A DNA stretch of 64,000 nt from Mucilaginibacter_A sp050954285 (lineage in GTDB: Bacteria; Bacteroidota; Bacteroidia; Sphingobacteriales; Sphingobacteriaceae): positions 1-64,000 of the forward strand of contig JBPBPL010000018.1 in assembly GCA_050954285.1 (NCBI GenBank), read 5' to 3'. A model generated the notes under the pieces. That model was not told where the DNA came from. It searched no databases and was given only the letters and a program-made list of their open reading frames with translations. Shown here one piece after another: positions 33,886-43,601 of this stretch. Both the position numbers and the translations under genes were made by a program. Numbering within the stretch: position 1 is the first letter of the stretch; every line of letters starts with the position of its first letter.

Positions 33886-36800
33886 ATGACCGCGAAGGAT
33901 AAAGAGAATAATCGTTACGCCTCCACCTGTTGCTATTGCGGCGTAGGTTGCGGGGTAATGATTAATAAGGAAAAAGATGGCACGATCACTTTAGAAGGCG
34001 ATCAAAACCATCCTGTGAACAGGGGAATGCTTTGCAGTAAAGGTTTGAACCTGCATTATACGGCAAATGATAAGAGCGACCGGCTGTTGTATCCGCAGAT
34101 GCGCTACAACAAAAACATGCCGTTGCAGCGCGTAACTTGGGATGAAGCCATGGAACGCACGGCTGCCGTTTTCAAAACTTTTATCGAGAAATATGGCCCG
34201 GATTCGGTTGCTTTTTATGCTTCCGGGCAATGTTTAACCGAAGAATATTATGTGCTGAACAAACTGATGAAAGGCTTTATCGGCAGCAATAATATCGATA
34301 CCAACTCGCGTTTATGCATGAGTAGCGCGGTGGTTGGTTACAAAATGGCTTTGGGCGAGGACAGCGTGCCAATTTGTTATGATGATATCGAGCTGGCTGA
34401 TTGTTTTTACGTTACCGGAGCAAACCCAGCCTGGTGCCACCCGATTTTGTGGCGGAGAGTGGAAGCGCACAAAGCGGCTCATCCTGAAATTAAAATAATT
34501 GTGGTGGATCCGCGGGCAACGGATTCCTGCGGATTGGCTGATCTGCATTTGCAGCTTAACCCCGGCACGGATGTGATTTTAAATCATGCCATCGGCCGGT
34601 TATTAATTGAAAACAGTTGTGTTGATTCGGATTTTGTGATGAACCATACCGAAGGATTTCAGCAATATAAAGAAAGCGTTTTTGGCCGGACACTTGCCGA
34701 AGCCGCCGAAATTTGTGGCATAAAAGAAGCATCGATCCAACTGGCAGCACAATACATTGGCGAAGCAAAAGGTTTTATTTCGATGTGGACGATGGGTTTG
34801 AACCAAAGTGCCATTGGCGTCAATAAAAACCTGAGCCTGATCAATCTGAATCTCATCACCGGAAAAATTGGCAAACCCGGTTCCGGTCCGTTTTCGCTCA
34901 CCGGACAACCAAATGCGATGGGCGGCCGCGAAGTTGGCGGCATGGCTAATATGCTGCCCGCGCACCGCGACATGACGAATCCGCTGCACCGGCAGGAAGT
35001 GCAGGATTTTTGGGGCGGAACAGTTATCTCACCAAATCCCGGTTTTACGGCAACAGAAATTTTTGAAGCGTTGAACGATGGCCGCCTGAAAGCCATTTGG
35101 ATCGTTTGCACCAACCCGCTGACCAGTATGCCTAATGTTCGTTTGGCAGAAGAAGCTTTGAAAAAAGCCAAGTTTGTGGTGGTGCAGGAAATCAGCAATA
35201 AACCTGAAACCCTGAAATTTGCAGATGTGGTTTTCCCGGCTGCGGCTTGGGCGGAAAAAGAAGGAACAATGACCAATTCCGAACGCCGTATCAGTTACCT
35301 TGCCAAAGTTTTGGAGCCGCCCGGCGAGGCATTGCCGGATACAGAAATTGTTTGTCGCTTTGCCCGTAAAATGGGTTTTCCCGGCTTCGGCTTTAACAAT
35401 GCATCAGAGATTTTTAAGGAACATGCGCGGCTCACATCCAAAACCAATATTGACATTAGCACGCTGGATTACAGCATCTTAAAGGAACAAAAAACCGTGC
35501 AATGGCCATACCGTAAAAAAGGTGCACCACAAGGAACACCTCGTTTATTTACGGATAATCAATTTTATACGCTTACCAAAAAAGCATCGATAAAAACAGT
35601 ATCGGAGGATTTCATCAGTGAAAAACTTGATCCTGATTTCCCCTTTGTGCTCACAACCGGCCGCATCCGTGATCAATGGCACACCATGAGCAAAACCGGA
35701 AAAGTAAGCAAACTGAATAAGCATATTTCTGAATCTTTTCTGGAAATTCATCCGTTGGATGCAGCTGGATTAAACCTGAAAGAGCAGGATTTGGCTGTGA
35801 TCAAATCGCGCCGCGGCGAAGTGCGTATCAAAGCAAAACTAACCACGGCTATTAAACAGGGCGTGGTTTTCCTGCCGATGCACTGGGGCAAGATTCTGAA
35901 CAGCGATTTAAACCGCGCCAATAACATCACCAATGATTTGGTTGATCCTGTTTCCAAAGAACCGGATTTCAAATTTTGTGCCGTTAGTGTCGAGAAATAC
36001 ATCAAACCTGTTCAGTGTATAGTAGTTGTAGGAGCCGGTGCTGGTGCTTTTGGTTTTGTCAAATCTTACCGGGAGCTGAATCAGGAAGACGAAATTGTGA
36101 TTTTCAGCAAAGAAAACCACCCGTTTTACAACCGCGTGATGCTGCCGGATTACATCAGCGGTGAACAAACCTGGCAGCAGCTGGTGAAGATGACGGATGA
36201 GGAAGAACCAGGTTACAATATCCGTCTGATACGCGGCGTGACGGTGGAAAAAGTGGATCGTGCCAACAAATTCGTGCTTGATTCCCGCGGTGTAAAAACC
36301 ACTTACGATGTACTGATAATGGCCACTGGCAGCCGCGCATCGATTCCGAAAAACGTGCCTTCTTTACCAGGTATTTTTACGATGCGTAGTCGTAATGATG
36401 CAGATAATTTCAAACAGCATATTCCCCGAAATGCCCACGTGGTTGTCGTTGGCGGCGGTTTGCTGGGATTGGAAATGGCTGCTTCCCTGCGGGAAACTGG
36501 TGTAAAAATTACAATTGTGCACCGTGTTTCCCGGTTTTTGAGCCGGCAGTTGGACACGTTAGGCAGCCAGTTATTGCAGGAGGAAATGGCCGATCAGGGC
36601 TGCGAAATTTTTTACAATGATGAAATAGAACTGTTTTATGGCCGCTCAAAACTGACAGGTGTTGGGTTGAGAAGCGGCCGGAAAATTAATTGTGATGCCA
36701 TTATTCTGGCCATCGGCACGACGCCAAACCTAGAACTTGCACGCGATTGCGGACTGTTTTGCAAGCGTGGCGTTACGGTAAATGAACGGCTGCAAACCAG

Positions 36801-37410
36801 CGATCCTGATGTATTTGCGATTGGGGAAATTGCCGAATTTGAAAGCATGCTGTACGGCGTAACGGCTGCGGCAGAACAGCAGGCGCATGTAGTTGCCCGC
36901 TATTTGAGCGGCGATATTGCGGCTTTTTACCAGGGCAGTTTGCTGATGAACATTATCAAAATTCATGGTTTTGATTTGTGCAGCATCGGCATAACCGAAT
37001 GTCCGGAAGGCGGCAATTATGAAGAAATCGTATTTATCGATAAAGCAAAAAAGTATTATAAAAAGTGTATCATCCATGAAGATAAACTGGTTGGAACGAT
37101 TTTAATCGGCGATAAAAATGAGTTTCTGGAGTACAAAGAGTTGATCGCCAACAAAACTGAGCTGAGCGATAAACGCCTGCAACTGCTTCGGAGCGGTAAA
37201 AAAGCCGAACCAATTTTGGGTAAGTTAGTGTGCAGTTGCAACAATGTGGGTGCGGGAAATATCTGTAATAAAATTGAAACAGGTTGTACCGAATTAAAAG
37301 TTCTGAGTGCCGCAACAGGTGCAGGTATGGGCTGCGGCTCGTGCCGGCCGGAAGTGAAGCGGATTTTAGAAGAATACCTGGAAAGCAACTTGCTGGAAAA
37401 AGTGCTGTAA
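33886..37410 (+). CDS. Assimilatory nitrate reductase fused to flavin and BFD electron module
   Basis: 1174-residue fusion. Residues 1-700 form a molybdopterin oxidoreductase: [4Fe-4S] ligands C15-x2-C18-x3-C22-x27-C50, Mo-ligand Cys in SRLCMSSA (C144), and late MPT-binding TGRIRDQWHTMSKTGK. Residues about 708-1090 are a pyridine-nucleotide/FAD oxidoreductase like the NirB front end (VVVGAGAGAFGFVKSYREL, HPFYNRVMLPDYISGE, VVVGGGLLGLEMAASL). Residues about 1113-1165 are a BFD [2Fe-2S] domain (LVCSCNNVGAGNICNKIETGC, GMGCGSCRPEV). One polypeptide can therefore accept NAD(P)H and reduce nitrate to nitrite, replacing separate NasB and NasC proteins. The next gene begins 1 base after the stop. Confidence 0.93.
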   Translation: MTAKDKENNRYASTCCYCGVGCGVMINKEKDGTITLEGDQNHPVNRGMLCSKGLNLHYTANDKSDRLLYPQMRYNKNMPLQRVTWDEAMERTAAVFKTFIEKYGPDSVAFYASGQCLTEEYYVLNKLMKGFIGSNNIDTNSRLCMSSAVVGYKMALGEDSVPICYDDIELADCFYVTGANPAWCHPILWRRVEAHKAAHPEIKIIVVDPRATDSCGLADLHLQLNPGTDVILNHAIGRLLIENSCVDSDFVMNHTEGFQQYKESVFGRTLAEAAEICGIKEASIQLAAQYIGEAKGFISMWTMGLNQSAIGVNKNLSLINLNLITGKIGKPGSGPFSLTGQPNAMGGREVGGMANMLPAHRDMTNPLHRQEVQDFWGGTVISPNPGFTATEIFEALNDGRLKAIWIVCTNPLTSMPNVRLAEEALKKAKFVVVQEISNKPETLKFADVVFPAAAWAEKEGTMTNSERRISYLAKVLEPPGEALPDTEIVCRFARKMGFPGFGFNNASEIFKEHARLTSKTNIDISTLDYSILKEQKTVQWPYRKKGAPQGTPRLFTDNQFYTLTKKASIKTVSEDFISEKLDPDFPFVLTTGRIRDQWHTMSKTGKVSKLNKHISESFLEIHPLDAAGLNLKEQDLAVIKSRRGEVRIKAKLTTAIKQGVVFLPMHWGKILNSDLNRANNITNDLVDPVSKEPDFKFCAVSVEKYIKPVQCIVVVGAGAGAFGFVKSYRELNQEDEIVIFSKENHPFYNRVMLPDYISGEQTWQQLVKMTDEEEPGYNIRLIRGVTVEKVDRANKFVLDSRGVKTTYDVLIMATGSRASIPKNVPSLPGIFTMRSRNDADNFKQHIPRNAHVVVVGGGLLGLEMAASLRETGVKITIVHRVSRFLSRQLDTLGSQLLQEEMADQGCEIFYNDEIELFYGRSKLTGVGLRSGRKINCDAIILAIGTTPNLELARDCGLFCKRGVTVNERLQTSDPDVFAIGEIAEFESMLYGVTAAAEQQAHVVARYLSGDIAAFYQGSLLMNIIKIHGFDLCSIGITECPEGGNYEEIVFIDKAKKYYKKCIIHEDKLVGTILIGDKNEFLEYKELIANKTELSDKRLQLLRSGKKAEPILGKLVCSCNNVGAGNICNKIETGCTELKVLSAATGAGMGCGSCRPEVKRILEEYLESNLLEKVL

Positions 37411-37411
37411 C

Positions 37412-38887
37412 ATGGAAAACACTGCCGAATTTGTCATCAAAATAAACCTGCCCGGGGGGATTGTTTCACCTGGAGATTTGCAGGAAATTTTAAACTTAGC
37501 CAAAAAAAGCGGTACAACGGATATTGTTTTTGGTAACCGGCAGCAACTTTTTTTCAGGGTAAAAGAAGCATCACTGGAAGATGTAAACCATGAGCTGCTG
37601 ATGGCCAATATTGACCACGAAAAGGATGCGGATTTACAGCCCAATATCATGAGTTCGTATGTTACGGAGGATATTTTTGATAACAGCGACTGGCTGCGCG
37701 AAGGTGTTTACAAAGATATTTTAGACGGGTTTGATTTTCGACCAAGACTGAAAATTAATCTGGTGGGCAGCAACCAAACTTTCGTGCCGTTTTTTACCGG
37801 TAATCTTAATTTTATTTCTTCCGAAGTGAATAATTATTGGTTTTTGTACATCCGTTTTCCTAAAACAAACCAGTTATATTGCTGGCCATCGCTGATTTAT
37901 TCAGAAGATATTCCGGCTGTCAGCAAAAATATCGAGAATGAAATCCTGGAAAATACGGATCTGTTTTATGATCAGCCCAACATCAGCACCGAACTGCTTT
38001 ATGAAAAAATAGCTGCTAAAAACAGCATGACCATCCAGCCGATCCGGCAGGGGCTGAAAACGCCTGATTTTCAACTTCCTTATTATGAGGGATTTAACCG
38101 GTACGGAAACAATAAATTGTGGCTTGGTATTTATCGGCGGAACGAAACTTTCAGCATTGATTTATTGCATGATATTTGCCGGCTTTGCTTAAAAACGCGT
38201 GTTGGCCAGCTGCATATCACGCCCTGGAAGTCGCTGGTGATTAAAGGGATTGAACCGTCCGATCGTCGTTATTGGGGCCGGATTCTGGATTTGTACCGCA
38301 TCAATGTGCGCCACGCTTCCAACGAGATGAACTGGCAGCTGGAAAATAATTGTGCAGATGGTTTGGCCTTGAAACAGGAATTGGTAAAAACTTTTGAAAC
38401 CGCCGATCTGCGCACTTACCGACTTTGTTTCGCCATTAAAACGCACTTGAAATCGGGTTTGTTTGGCTCGATCATCATCAAAAAAACACTCGATAAAAAC
38501 AGTACCAATCCCTATTTTGAAATTGAACATACGCGGGATTTCAACCCAAATACCAAAGATTTTGTGCTTTATAAAACGGGTTTGCTTCGTGAGGAACTTG
38601 CTGCGGAATTGATTGTGCTTTGCAATTATTATTATGGTTTGAAAGCAGATAACGAACTTTTTGTATTGAATGAAGTGGTTGCTGAAGAAGCACTTGCAGA
38701 AACATACGTCGTTCATCAATGTAAAAACTGTTTGACTGTTTATGATCAGGTTTGGGGCGATGAATTGAATGGCGTTGCTGCCGGGACTGATTTTGCAGAT
38801 TTAGCTGTTTATCAATGCCCAACTTGTGATGCGCCTAAAACAGATTTTATGGCTGTAGAGAAATCAATATCCGCATTTTTATCCTGA
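37412..38887 (+). CDS. Sulfite/nitrite-reductase-like protein with C-terminal rubredoxin
   Basis: 491 residues. Two ferredoxin-like half domains of the nitrite/sulfite reductase fold can be recognised (DIVFGNRQQLFFRV near residue 40; RVGQLHITPWKSLVIKGIE near 265-285), but no siroheme/4Fe-4S cysteine set of that family is present, so catalysis is unlikely. The C-terminus is a rubredoxin: C437-x2-C440 and C469-x2-C472 with the VYDQVWGDELNGVAAGTDFADL linker. Translationally coupled to the nitrate reductase fusion, it is probably its electron donor or a shuttle to NirB. Confidence 0.8.
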   Translation: MENTAEFVIKINLPGGIVSPGDLQEILNLAKKSGTTDIVFGNRQQLFFRVKEASLEDVNHELLMANIDHEKDADLQPNIMSSYVTEDIFDNSDWLREGVYKDILDGFDFRPRLKINLVGSNQTFVPFFTGNLNFISSEVNNYWFLYIRFPKTNQLYCWPSLIYSEDIPAVSKNIENEILENTDLFYDQPNISTELLYEKIAAKNSMTIQPIRQGLKTPDFQLPYYEGFNRYGNNKLWLGIYRRNETFSIDLLHDICRLCLKTRVGQLHITPWKSLVIKGIEPSDRRYWGRILDLYRINVRHASNEMNWQLENNCADGLALKQELVKTFETADLRTYRLCFAIKTHLKSGLFGSIIIKKTLDKNSTNPYFEIEHTRDFNPNTKDFVLYKTGLLREELAAELIVLCNYYYGLKADNELFVLNEVVAEEALAETYVVHQCKNCLTVYDQVWGDELNGVAAGTDFADLAVYQCPTCDAPKTDFMAVEKSISAFLS

Positions 38888-38910
38888 TTTTAATATCCTA
38901 AAAACAGTAT

Positions 38911-40368
38911 TTAATGATAACTCAGCTTAGAAGCCTTCAACCCAAACACTTCTTTTAACGCTCTTTTTGCGGCATAATAACCGCACATGCCATGCACGCC
39001 ACCACCGGGCGGCGTAGAAGATGAGCAGATGTAAATGCCTTTGGCAGAGGTTTTATACGGCGACCAGCGCAAAGCCGGGCGCGTAAATAATTGCCGGATA
39101 TCCAGGATACCACCATTAATATCGCCGCCAATGTAATTTGGATTGTACTCCTCAATTTGCGTGGTGTTCATGGTGTTTTTAGCCAGAATCAAATCGCGGA
39201 AACCCGGTGCAAAACGTTCTACCTGTTTTTCAATAATTTCAGTCATATCGGCTGTGCTGCCGTTAGGTACGTGGCAATATGCCCAGGCCGTGTGCTTGCC
39301 TTTGGGCGCACGGGTTGGATCAAAAAGACTTTGTTGCGCCAGTAAAACGAAAGGTTTCTCCACAATTTTTCCTTGAGAAATCTGTTTTTCGCCTGAGGTA
39401 ATCTCCTCCAAAGTATTGCCGAGATGTATGGTTCCGGCTTTTAGGCATTCGTGTGCGGTAAACGGAATTGGCCCATCCAAAGCCCAGTCAATTTTAAAAA
39501 CGCCCATGCCATAACGGTATTTTTCCAGCTGCCATTTATAAAGCGGTGAAAAGCGGTGCCCGGCAATTTTGAGAAGTTGCTTGGGTGTAACATCAAACAA
39601 AACGGTTTTAGAAGAAGGTAGCTCCTGTAAAGATTTCACCTCAAAATTAGTTTCGATTTTCCCGCCCAGCGAAACAAAATAGGCGGCCAATGCATCCGCA
39701 ATTTTTATAGAACCGCCTTTGGGTAGCGGCCAGCCATTGGTGTTTCCGTTGGCCAGCAAAACCAGCGCAACTGCTGATGTAGCCCAGTTAGAAAGCGGCT
39801 GAATACCATGCGCCGCCATGCCTGCCCATAATCCGCGTGCTTCTTTTGTCCTGAATTTTTTGGCCATCTGCAAAGCTGGTGGCAATGCATCCAGTCCAAA
39901 TTTTGCAAACTTGACCGGGTATTTTGGGAAATGCAGCGGACCAAGTAAATCCGGAGCTAATTTTGTCCAGTTCTGTTCCAGCGGTTGCAGCAGTTTTAAA
40001 TAAGGTTTGCAATCAATGCCCAGTTTAATGGCTGTTTGCTGGGCCGAACCAAATAGTGCCGCCGCATGGCCGTCATCAAACGGATGCGCCGCGGCTACCG
40101 AGGGATAAATATATTCCAGGCCAAAATCTGCCAGCGGCAAGGTTTTAAAAAATGGCGATCCTGCTGCCAGTGGATGGATGGCCGAGCAAACATCGTGCTT
40201 AAAACCGGGCAAAGTTAGCTCTTCTGTGCGCAGGCCGCCGCCGATCTTCGCCTTGCCTTCCAGCAATAAAACGGAAAGCCCTTGCTGCTGTAATTCAATA
40301 GCTGCTGCCAGTCCGTTCGGCCCGGAGCCAACAATAACTGCATCAAAATCAGTATTTTGCTTTAACAT
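38911..40368 (-). CDS. Phytoene-dehydrogenase-like FAD oxidoreductase (CrtI family)
   Basis: 485-residue NAD(P)/FAD-dependent amine-oxidase-fold enzyme. The dinucleotide-binding motif is DAVIVGSGPNGLAAAIELQQQGLSVLLLEGKAKIGGGLRTEE, and the C-terminal FAD motif is GIYICSSSTPPGGGVHGMCGYYAAKRAL. The family includes carotenoid desaturases and related retinol-saturase-like enzymes, but there is no crt gene cluster here, so the substrate is unknown. Single gene converging on the rubredoxin fusion, with a repeat copy (38899-38910) in the 23-base spacer. Confidence 0.88.
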   Translation of the reverse strand: MLKQNTDFDAVIVGSGPNGLAAAIELQQQGLSVLLLEGKAKIGGGLRTEELTLPGFKHDVCSAIHPLAAGSPFFKTLPLADFGLEYIYPSVAAAHPFDDGHAAALFGSAQQTAIKLGIDCKPYLKLLQPLEQNWTKLAPDLLGPLHFPKYPVKFAKFGLDALPPALQMAKKFRTKEARGLWAGMAAHGIQPLSNWATSAVALVLLANGNTNGWPLPKGGSIKIADALAAYFVSLGGKIETNFEVKSLQELPSSKTVLFDVTPKQLLKIAGHRFSPLYKWQLEKYRYGMGVFKIDWALDGPIPFTAHECLKAGTIHLGNTLEEITSGEKQISQGKIVEKPFVLLAQQSLFDPTRAPKGKHTAWAYCHVPNGSTADMTEIIEKQVERFAPGFRDLILAKNTMNTTQIEEYNPNYIGGDINGGILDIRQLFTRPALRWSPYKTSAKGIYICSSSTPPGGGVHGMCGYYAAKRALKEVFGLKASKLSYH

Positions 40369-40590
40369 TTATCTCAAAATATAATTATCGTTTCAGACAA
40401 GCGTTGTGCTAATTAGTTTATTCCTTTAATTTCAAAAACAGATTCGGCTGGTATTTCTTGCTGATGTTTCGATATACGACAAAAACTGCCTGAATGATTT
40501 TCGGCAAAGTGTTAACAGAATGTAAAACCGGATGCTGTTTTTATCCACCTAAAATCGGTATAAAAATATCGGAACAACGCCTTAAAGCAA

Positions 40591-40598
40591 TAACTTTG
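40591..40598 (+). promoter_or_regulatory. -7 promoter element for 40622 gene
   Basis: TAACTTTG is an exact TAnnTTTG match, 24 bases before the start. The same spacer contains a perfect repeat copy (40531-40545, minus orientation). Confidence 0.5.
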
Positions 40599-40621
40599 CA
40601 GCGCGGCCAAAGCAAAAAAAC

Positions 40622-40966
40622 ATGAGACCAGGAGATAAAGTGATTTGTATTGATGCAACCATCGACCCCGATAAAGCGGAAGAAATACGCCAAGATTTTG
40701 AAATCTGGATCGCTAAAGACAAAGAATATACCGTTCGCGAAATTTTAGATAATAATGGCATTGTGCCCGGCATTTTGCTGGATGAAGTGCATAATCTGCC
40801 CAAATACTTCAAGCTGCTGAACCGCTATCAGGAACCTGCTTTTGCTACATGGCGATTCAGGAAACTGAATTACGCCACCAGAACCGAAGCTGTAGAAGCC
40901 AAGCAGGAACTGGTAGAAATAGGTGTACAAGAGCAGCCGCAAAAAGAAAAAGGCGTGCAAAAATAG
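40622..40966 (+). CDS. Hypothetical small soluble protein
   Basis: 114 residues, no signal or membrane helix: MRPGDKVICIDATIDPDKAEEIRQDF, then EYTVREILDNNGIVPGILLDEVHNLPKYFKLLNRYQEPAFATWRFRKL, and a charged, low-complexity tail (QPQKEKGVQK). The opening resembles a small beta-barrel of the sort in SH3-like proteins (x-G-D-K-V-x-C-I-D), which would be consistent with nucleic-acid or protein binding, but I do not recognise the family. Own promoter; converges with the next gene. Confidence 0.7.
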   Translation: MRPGDKVICIDATIDPDKAEEIRQDFEIWIAKDKEYTVREILDNNGIVPGILLDEVHNLPKYFKLLNRYQEPAFATWRFRKLNYATRTEAVEAKQELVEIGVQEQPQKEKGVQK

Positions 40967-40985
40967 GCGTTTGCCGATGCTTCTT

Positions 40986-41612
40986 TTAGCCCTGTTTTTT
41001 TGGTTCGATCAGCCCTTTTACCAAATTGTTCCATTGCTGGTTGGAAAAACCGATGATTGCACTGATGGCTACCACCACATGGCGTAACGTATCCCAAATG
41101 CCGTCGGCATGCAGGTTGGGCACTTCATTTCGGCCATGTACTTCGGCAGAAACGGTGTTGCCTTTGCGCTTTACCACAAACGTACTGGTGGCTTCTTCGT
41201 TAAAAAAATGGGCTGGTTCGGTTTCCGGTTTCTGCGGATTGGAAGCCGTGCGCACGCAGATGGAAACGATTTGTAAATCGGTTGCAGCATCCGTTTCATC
41301 CTGTATATTTTCAATGCGTACCCAATCGTTGCCCTGGCCGGTTTCCGAACTTGGCGCGCCCGGAATATGGATTTTGAAATAGTCGCTCACCTGCGCTGGC
41401 CGGTCAACTTCCAGCCCTTCGGCATTTACCAACTGAAATTTTGCCGAGATGCCGTCCGCAATTTCTCCCCAGCGGGAAACATCCATCAAACGTTTTTTGG
41501 CCGCCTCAAAAAGCTGCACTGCTGCTTCGTGATCGTTTAAAGTGGTTTCATGCTGAATATCCGCATGATTGCCTTTTTCCTGCTGCGGAATGTTTTTATC
41601 TTCTATTGACAT
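40986..41612 (-). CDS. Hypothetical protein, unrecognised
   Basis: 208 residues, acidic N-terminus (MSIEDKNIPQQEKGNHADIQ), no signal peptide. Middle region WGEIADGISAKFQLVNAEGLEVDRPAQVSDYFKIHIPGAPS suggests a beta-rich domain; VRIENIQDETDAATDLQIVSICVRT and a weakly hydrophobic C-terminal helix (WDTLRHVVVAISAIIGF) follow. I do not recognise a family. It is convergent with 40622; a repeat copy (40977-40988) lies in the 19-base gap between the two stop codons. Confidence 0.65.
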   Translation of the reverse strand: MSIEDKNIPQQEKGNHADIQHETTLNDHEAAVQLFEAAKKRLMDVSRWGEIADGISAKFQLVNAEGLEVDRPAQVSDYFKIHIPGAPSSETGQGNDWVRIENIQDETDAATDLQIVSICVRTASNPQKPETEPAHFFNEEATSTFVVKRKGNTVSAEVHGRNEVPNLHADGIWDTLRHVVVAISAIIGFSNQQWNNLVKGLIEPKKQG

Positions 41613-41763
41613 TATTCAATTTTCAAAATCAACACAAAATAGCGCTTGTTTGTGTGGAATGGAAATTTGATTGGTGATACTTCTTTTATCGGGTAAAATT
41701 CATCAACACAAAAAAACTGAAACTTTGATTTTGTGCGATCAAACAGATGTTTACTTTTAAAAA

Positions 41764-42417
41764 ATGGATTCACCAATTATTTTGCCCGTACTTTCTGCCG
41801 AAGAACTGCGCGTTTTGGGCGTTTTGATGGAAAAAAGCAAAACCACACCCGATTATTATCCGCTTACATTGAACAGCCTAACAACGGCTTGCAACCAGAA
41901 ATCTTCCCGCAAACCGGTGGTGGATTATGAGGAAGCAACCGTGATTCAGGCTTTGGATACGCTTAAAAAGAAGGGTTTGATCTCCACAGCCACCGGCGGT
42001 TCTATCCGCGCCGTAAAATACAAACATAACTTTGCCATCGTTTTCCCGGTTGTGCCTGCGGAAGTGGCGGTGATATGCCTGCTGATTTTACGCGGGCCGC
42101 AAACGCCGGGCGAAATTAATACCAACGCCGGTCGGATGTATGAATTTGAATCGATAGAAGAAGTGCAAACTGTTTTAGAAAAACTTTCTCAGCCTGAAAC
42201 ACCGTTTGTAAAACAATTGCCGCGCCGCAGCGGACAAAAAGAAGTTCGTTTTATGCATTTGTTGGGTGGAGAAATTGAGTATGAGGAAGAAGAAACGCCA
42301 CAGGAACCAGCCCGAAAATCGGTAAGTGAACTGGAGGCGCGCGTGGAACAACTGGAGCAGGATTATGCAGTGCTAAAAGAAGCGGTGGATAAATTGATGA
42401 AGGAATTAGGTGTGTAA
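41764..42417 (+). CDS. YceH/DUF480 family protein
   Basis: 217-residue tandem winged-helix protein. The family pattern is clear: LSAEELRVLGVLMEKSKTTPDYYPLTLNSLTTACNQKSSRKPVV, then LDTLKKKGLIS and a second winged helix (AVICLLILRGPQTPGEINTNAGRMYEF), and a C-terminal coiled coil (SELEARVEQLEQDYAVLKEAV). Function is unestablished; DNA binding is inferred from the fold. Upstream lies a perfect repeat copy with its AT tract (41676-41700). Confidence 0.9.
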   Translation: MDSPIILPVLSAEELRVLGVLMEKSKTTPDYYPLTLNSLTTACNQKSSRKPVVDYEEATVIQALDTLKKKGLISTATGGSIRAVKYKHNFAIVFPVVPAEVAVICLLILRGPQTPGEINTNAGRMYEFESIEEVQTVLEKLSQPETPFVKQLPRRSGQKEVRFMHLLGGEIEYEEEETPQEPARKSVSELEARVEQLEQDYAVLKEAVDKLMKELGV

Positions 42418-42475
42418 AAATTGGTTAGCTTTAGTAAAAATATTAGGTAAACAGTATCAATAAAAAGATTTCAGA

Positions 42476-43456
42476 ATGAAAAAACTTTGGTTGTTTTTAG
42501 GTTTGATTGGCATTTGCAGCCAGTTATCGGCACAAAAAAATACCGGTAAAAACAGTAGTGGCAACCCGATTTTTTCGGGCTGGTATGCCGATCCGGAGGC
42601 TACCGTTTTTGGTAAACAGTACTGGGTTTATCCCACATATTCGGCACCTTATGAGCAGCAGGTTTTTATAGATGCTTTTTCGTCGCCAGATCTGGTGCAT
42701 TGGACGAAACATGCTCATGTTTTAGACTCGGCCAATGTAAAATGGGCGAAAAAAGCGATGTGGGCCCCCGCCATCACCAAAAAAGATGGTAAATATTATT
42801 TATTTTTTGGGGCGAACGATATTCAGAAAGACCAGGAAACGGGCGGCATTGGCGTGGCTGTTTCGGATAAGCCCGAAGGGCCATTTAAAGATTACCTGGG
42901 CAAACCGCTGATCGGTAAAATTGTAAATGGTGCGCAACCAATTGATCAGTTTGTGTTTAAAGATCATGATGGCCAGTATTACATTATTTACGGTGGCTGG
43001 GGGCATTGTAACATCGCTAAACTGAATGCTTCTTTTACCGGCTTAATTCCGTTTGCCGATGGCACAACCTACAGATCCATCACCCCAAAAGATTATGTGG
43101 AAGGCCCAGTGCTTTTTACCCGTAAAAACAAATATTATTTGATGTGGAGCGAAGGCGGCTGGACAGGCCCAAATTATCGCGTGGCTTATGCCATGGCTAA
43201 TTCTATCGATGGCCCTTTTGAGCGGATTGGTGTGGTGTTGAAGCAGGATCCGGCAGTAGCGACGGGAGCGGGCCATCATTCCGTAATTCAGGTTCCCGGA
43301 ACGGATGAATGGTATATTGTTTATCACCGCCGGCCGCTTGGCGAAACGGATGCGAATCACCGCGTTACTTGTATTGATCATATGTATTTTGATGCGGATG
43401 GGCTAATTAAACCAGTGGTGATTACGAAGGATGGGGTTGGGGAGCGGAAACTGTAA
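42476..43456 (+). CDS. Second glycoside hydrolase family 43 enzyme, exported
   Basis: 326-residue five-bladed propeller hydrolase; signal peptide ends at LSAQ. Catalytic residues: base Asp in GWYADPEATV (D39), modulator Asp in QPIDQFVF (D157) and acid Glu in DYVEGPVLF (E209); AMWAPAITKKDGKYYLFF is the blade motif. It is not in the susCD locus and stands alone, so it may serve a broader arabinose/xylose-removing role. It shares little with the GH43 at 8115 outside the catalytic motifs. Confidence 0.9.
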   Translation: MKKLWLFLGLIGICSQLSAQKNTGKNSSGNPIFSGWYADPEATVFGKQYWVYPTYSAPYEQQVFIDAFSSPDLVHWTKHAHVLDSANVKWAKKAMWAPAITKKDGKYYLFFGANDIQKDQETGGIGVAVSDKPEGPFKDYLGKPLIGKIVNGAQPIDQFVFKDHDGQYYIIYGGWGHCNIAKLNASFTGLIPFADGTTYRSITPKDYVEGPVLFTRKNKYYLMWSEGGWTGPNYRVAYAMANSIDGPFERIGVVLKQDPAVATGAGHHSVIQVPGTDEWYIVYHRRPLGETDANHRVTCIDHMYFDADGLIKPVVITKDGVGERKL

Positions 43457-43492
43457 GGTGGATAACCTGATTTAAAATTTTTAGGAATACTA

Positions 43493-43514
43493 TTTGATGT
43501 ATCAAATTGATCAA
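43493..43514. promoter_or_regulatory. Palindromic TTTGAT-GT-ATCAAA and adjoining TTGATCAA
   Basis: Two abutting palindromes between the GH43 stop and the DUF3891 gene: TTTGATGTATCAAA (43493-43506) and TTGATCAA (43507-43514). The half sites TTGAT/ATCAA resemble Crp/Fnr boxes but with shorter spacing. Candidate operator. Confidence 0.3.
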
Positions 43515-43601
43515 AATCACCAATCATTCTCTCTTTGCGTTATCATTATTTGCAGTAAAATCAAAACATTGATTATTTAATATTAAATTCTCGTCCAATC
43601 T

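Noticed and set aside
34659..35276. Antisense 205-codon frame inside the nitrate reductase gene
   Set aside because: Overlaps conserved Mo-domain coding sequence on the other strand, has no family resemblance and no start context.
38189..38719. Antisense 176-codon frame within the rubredoxin fusion gene
   Set aside because: Composition (His, Gln, Phe-rich) is that of a shadow frame; the sense strand encodes a recognisable protein.
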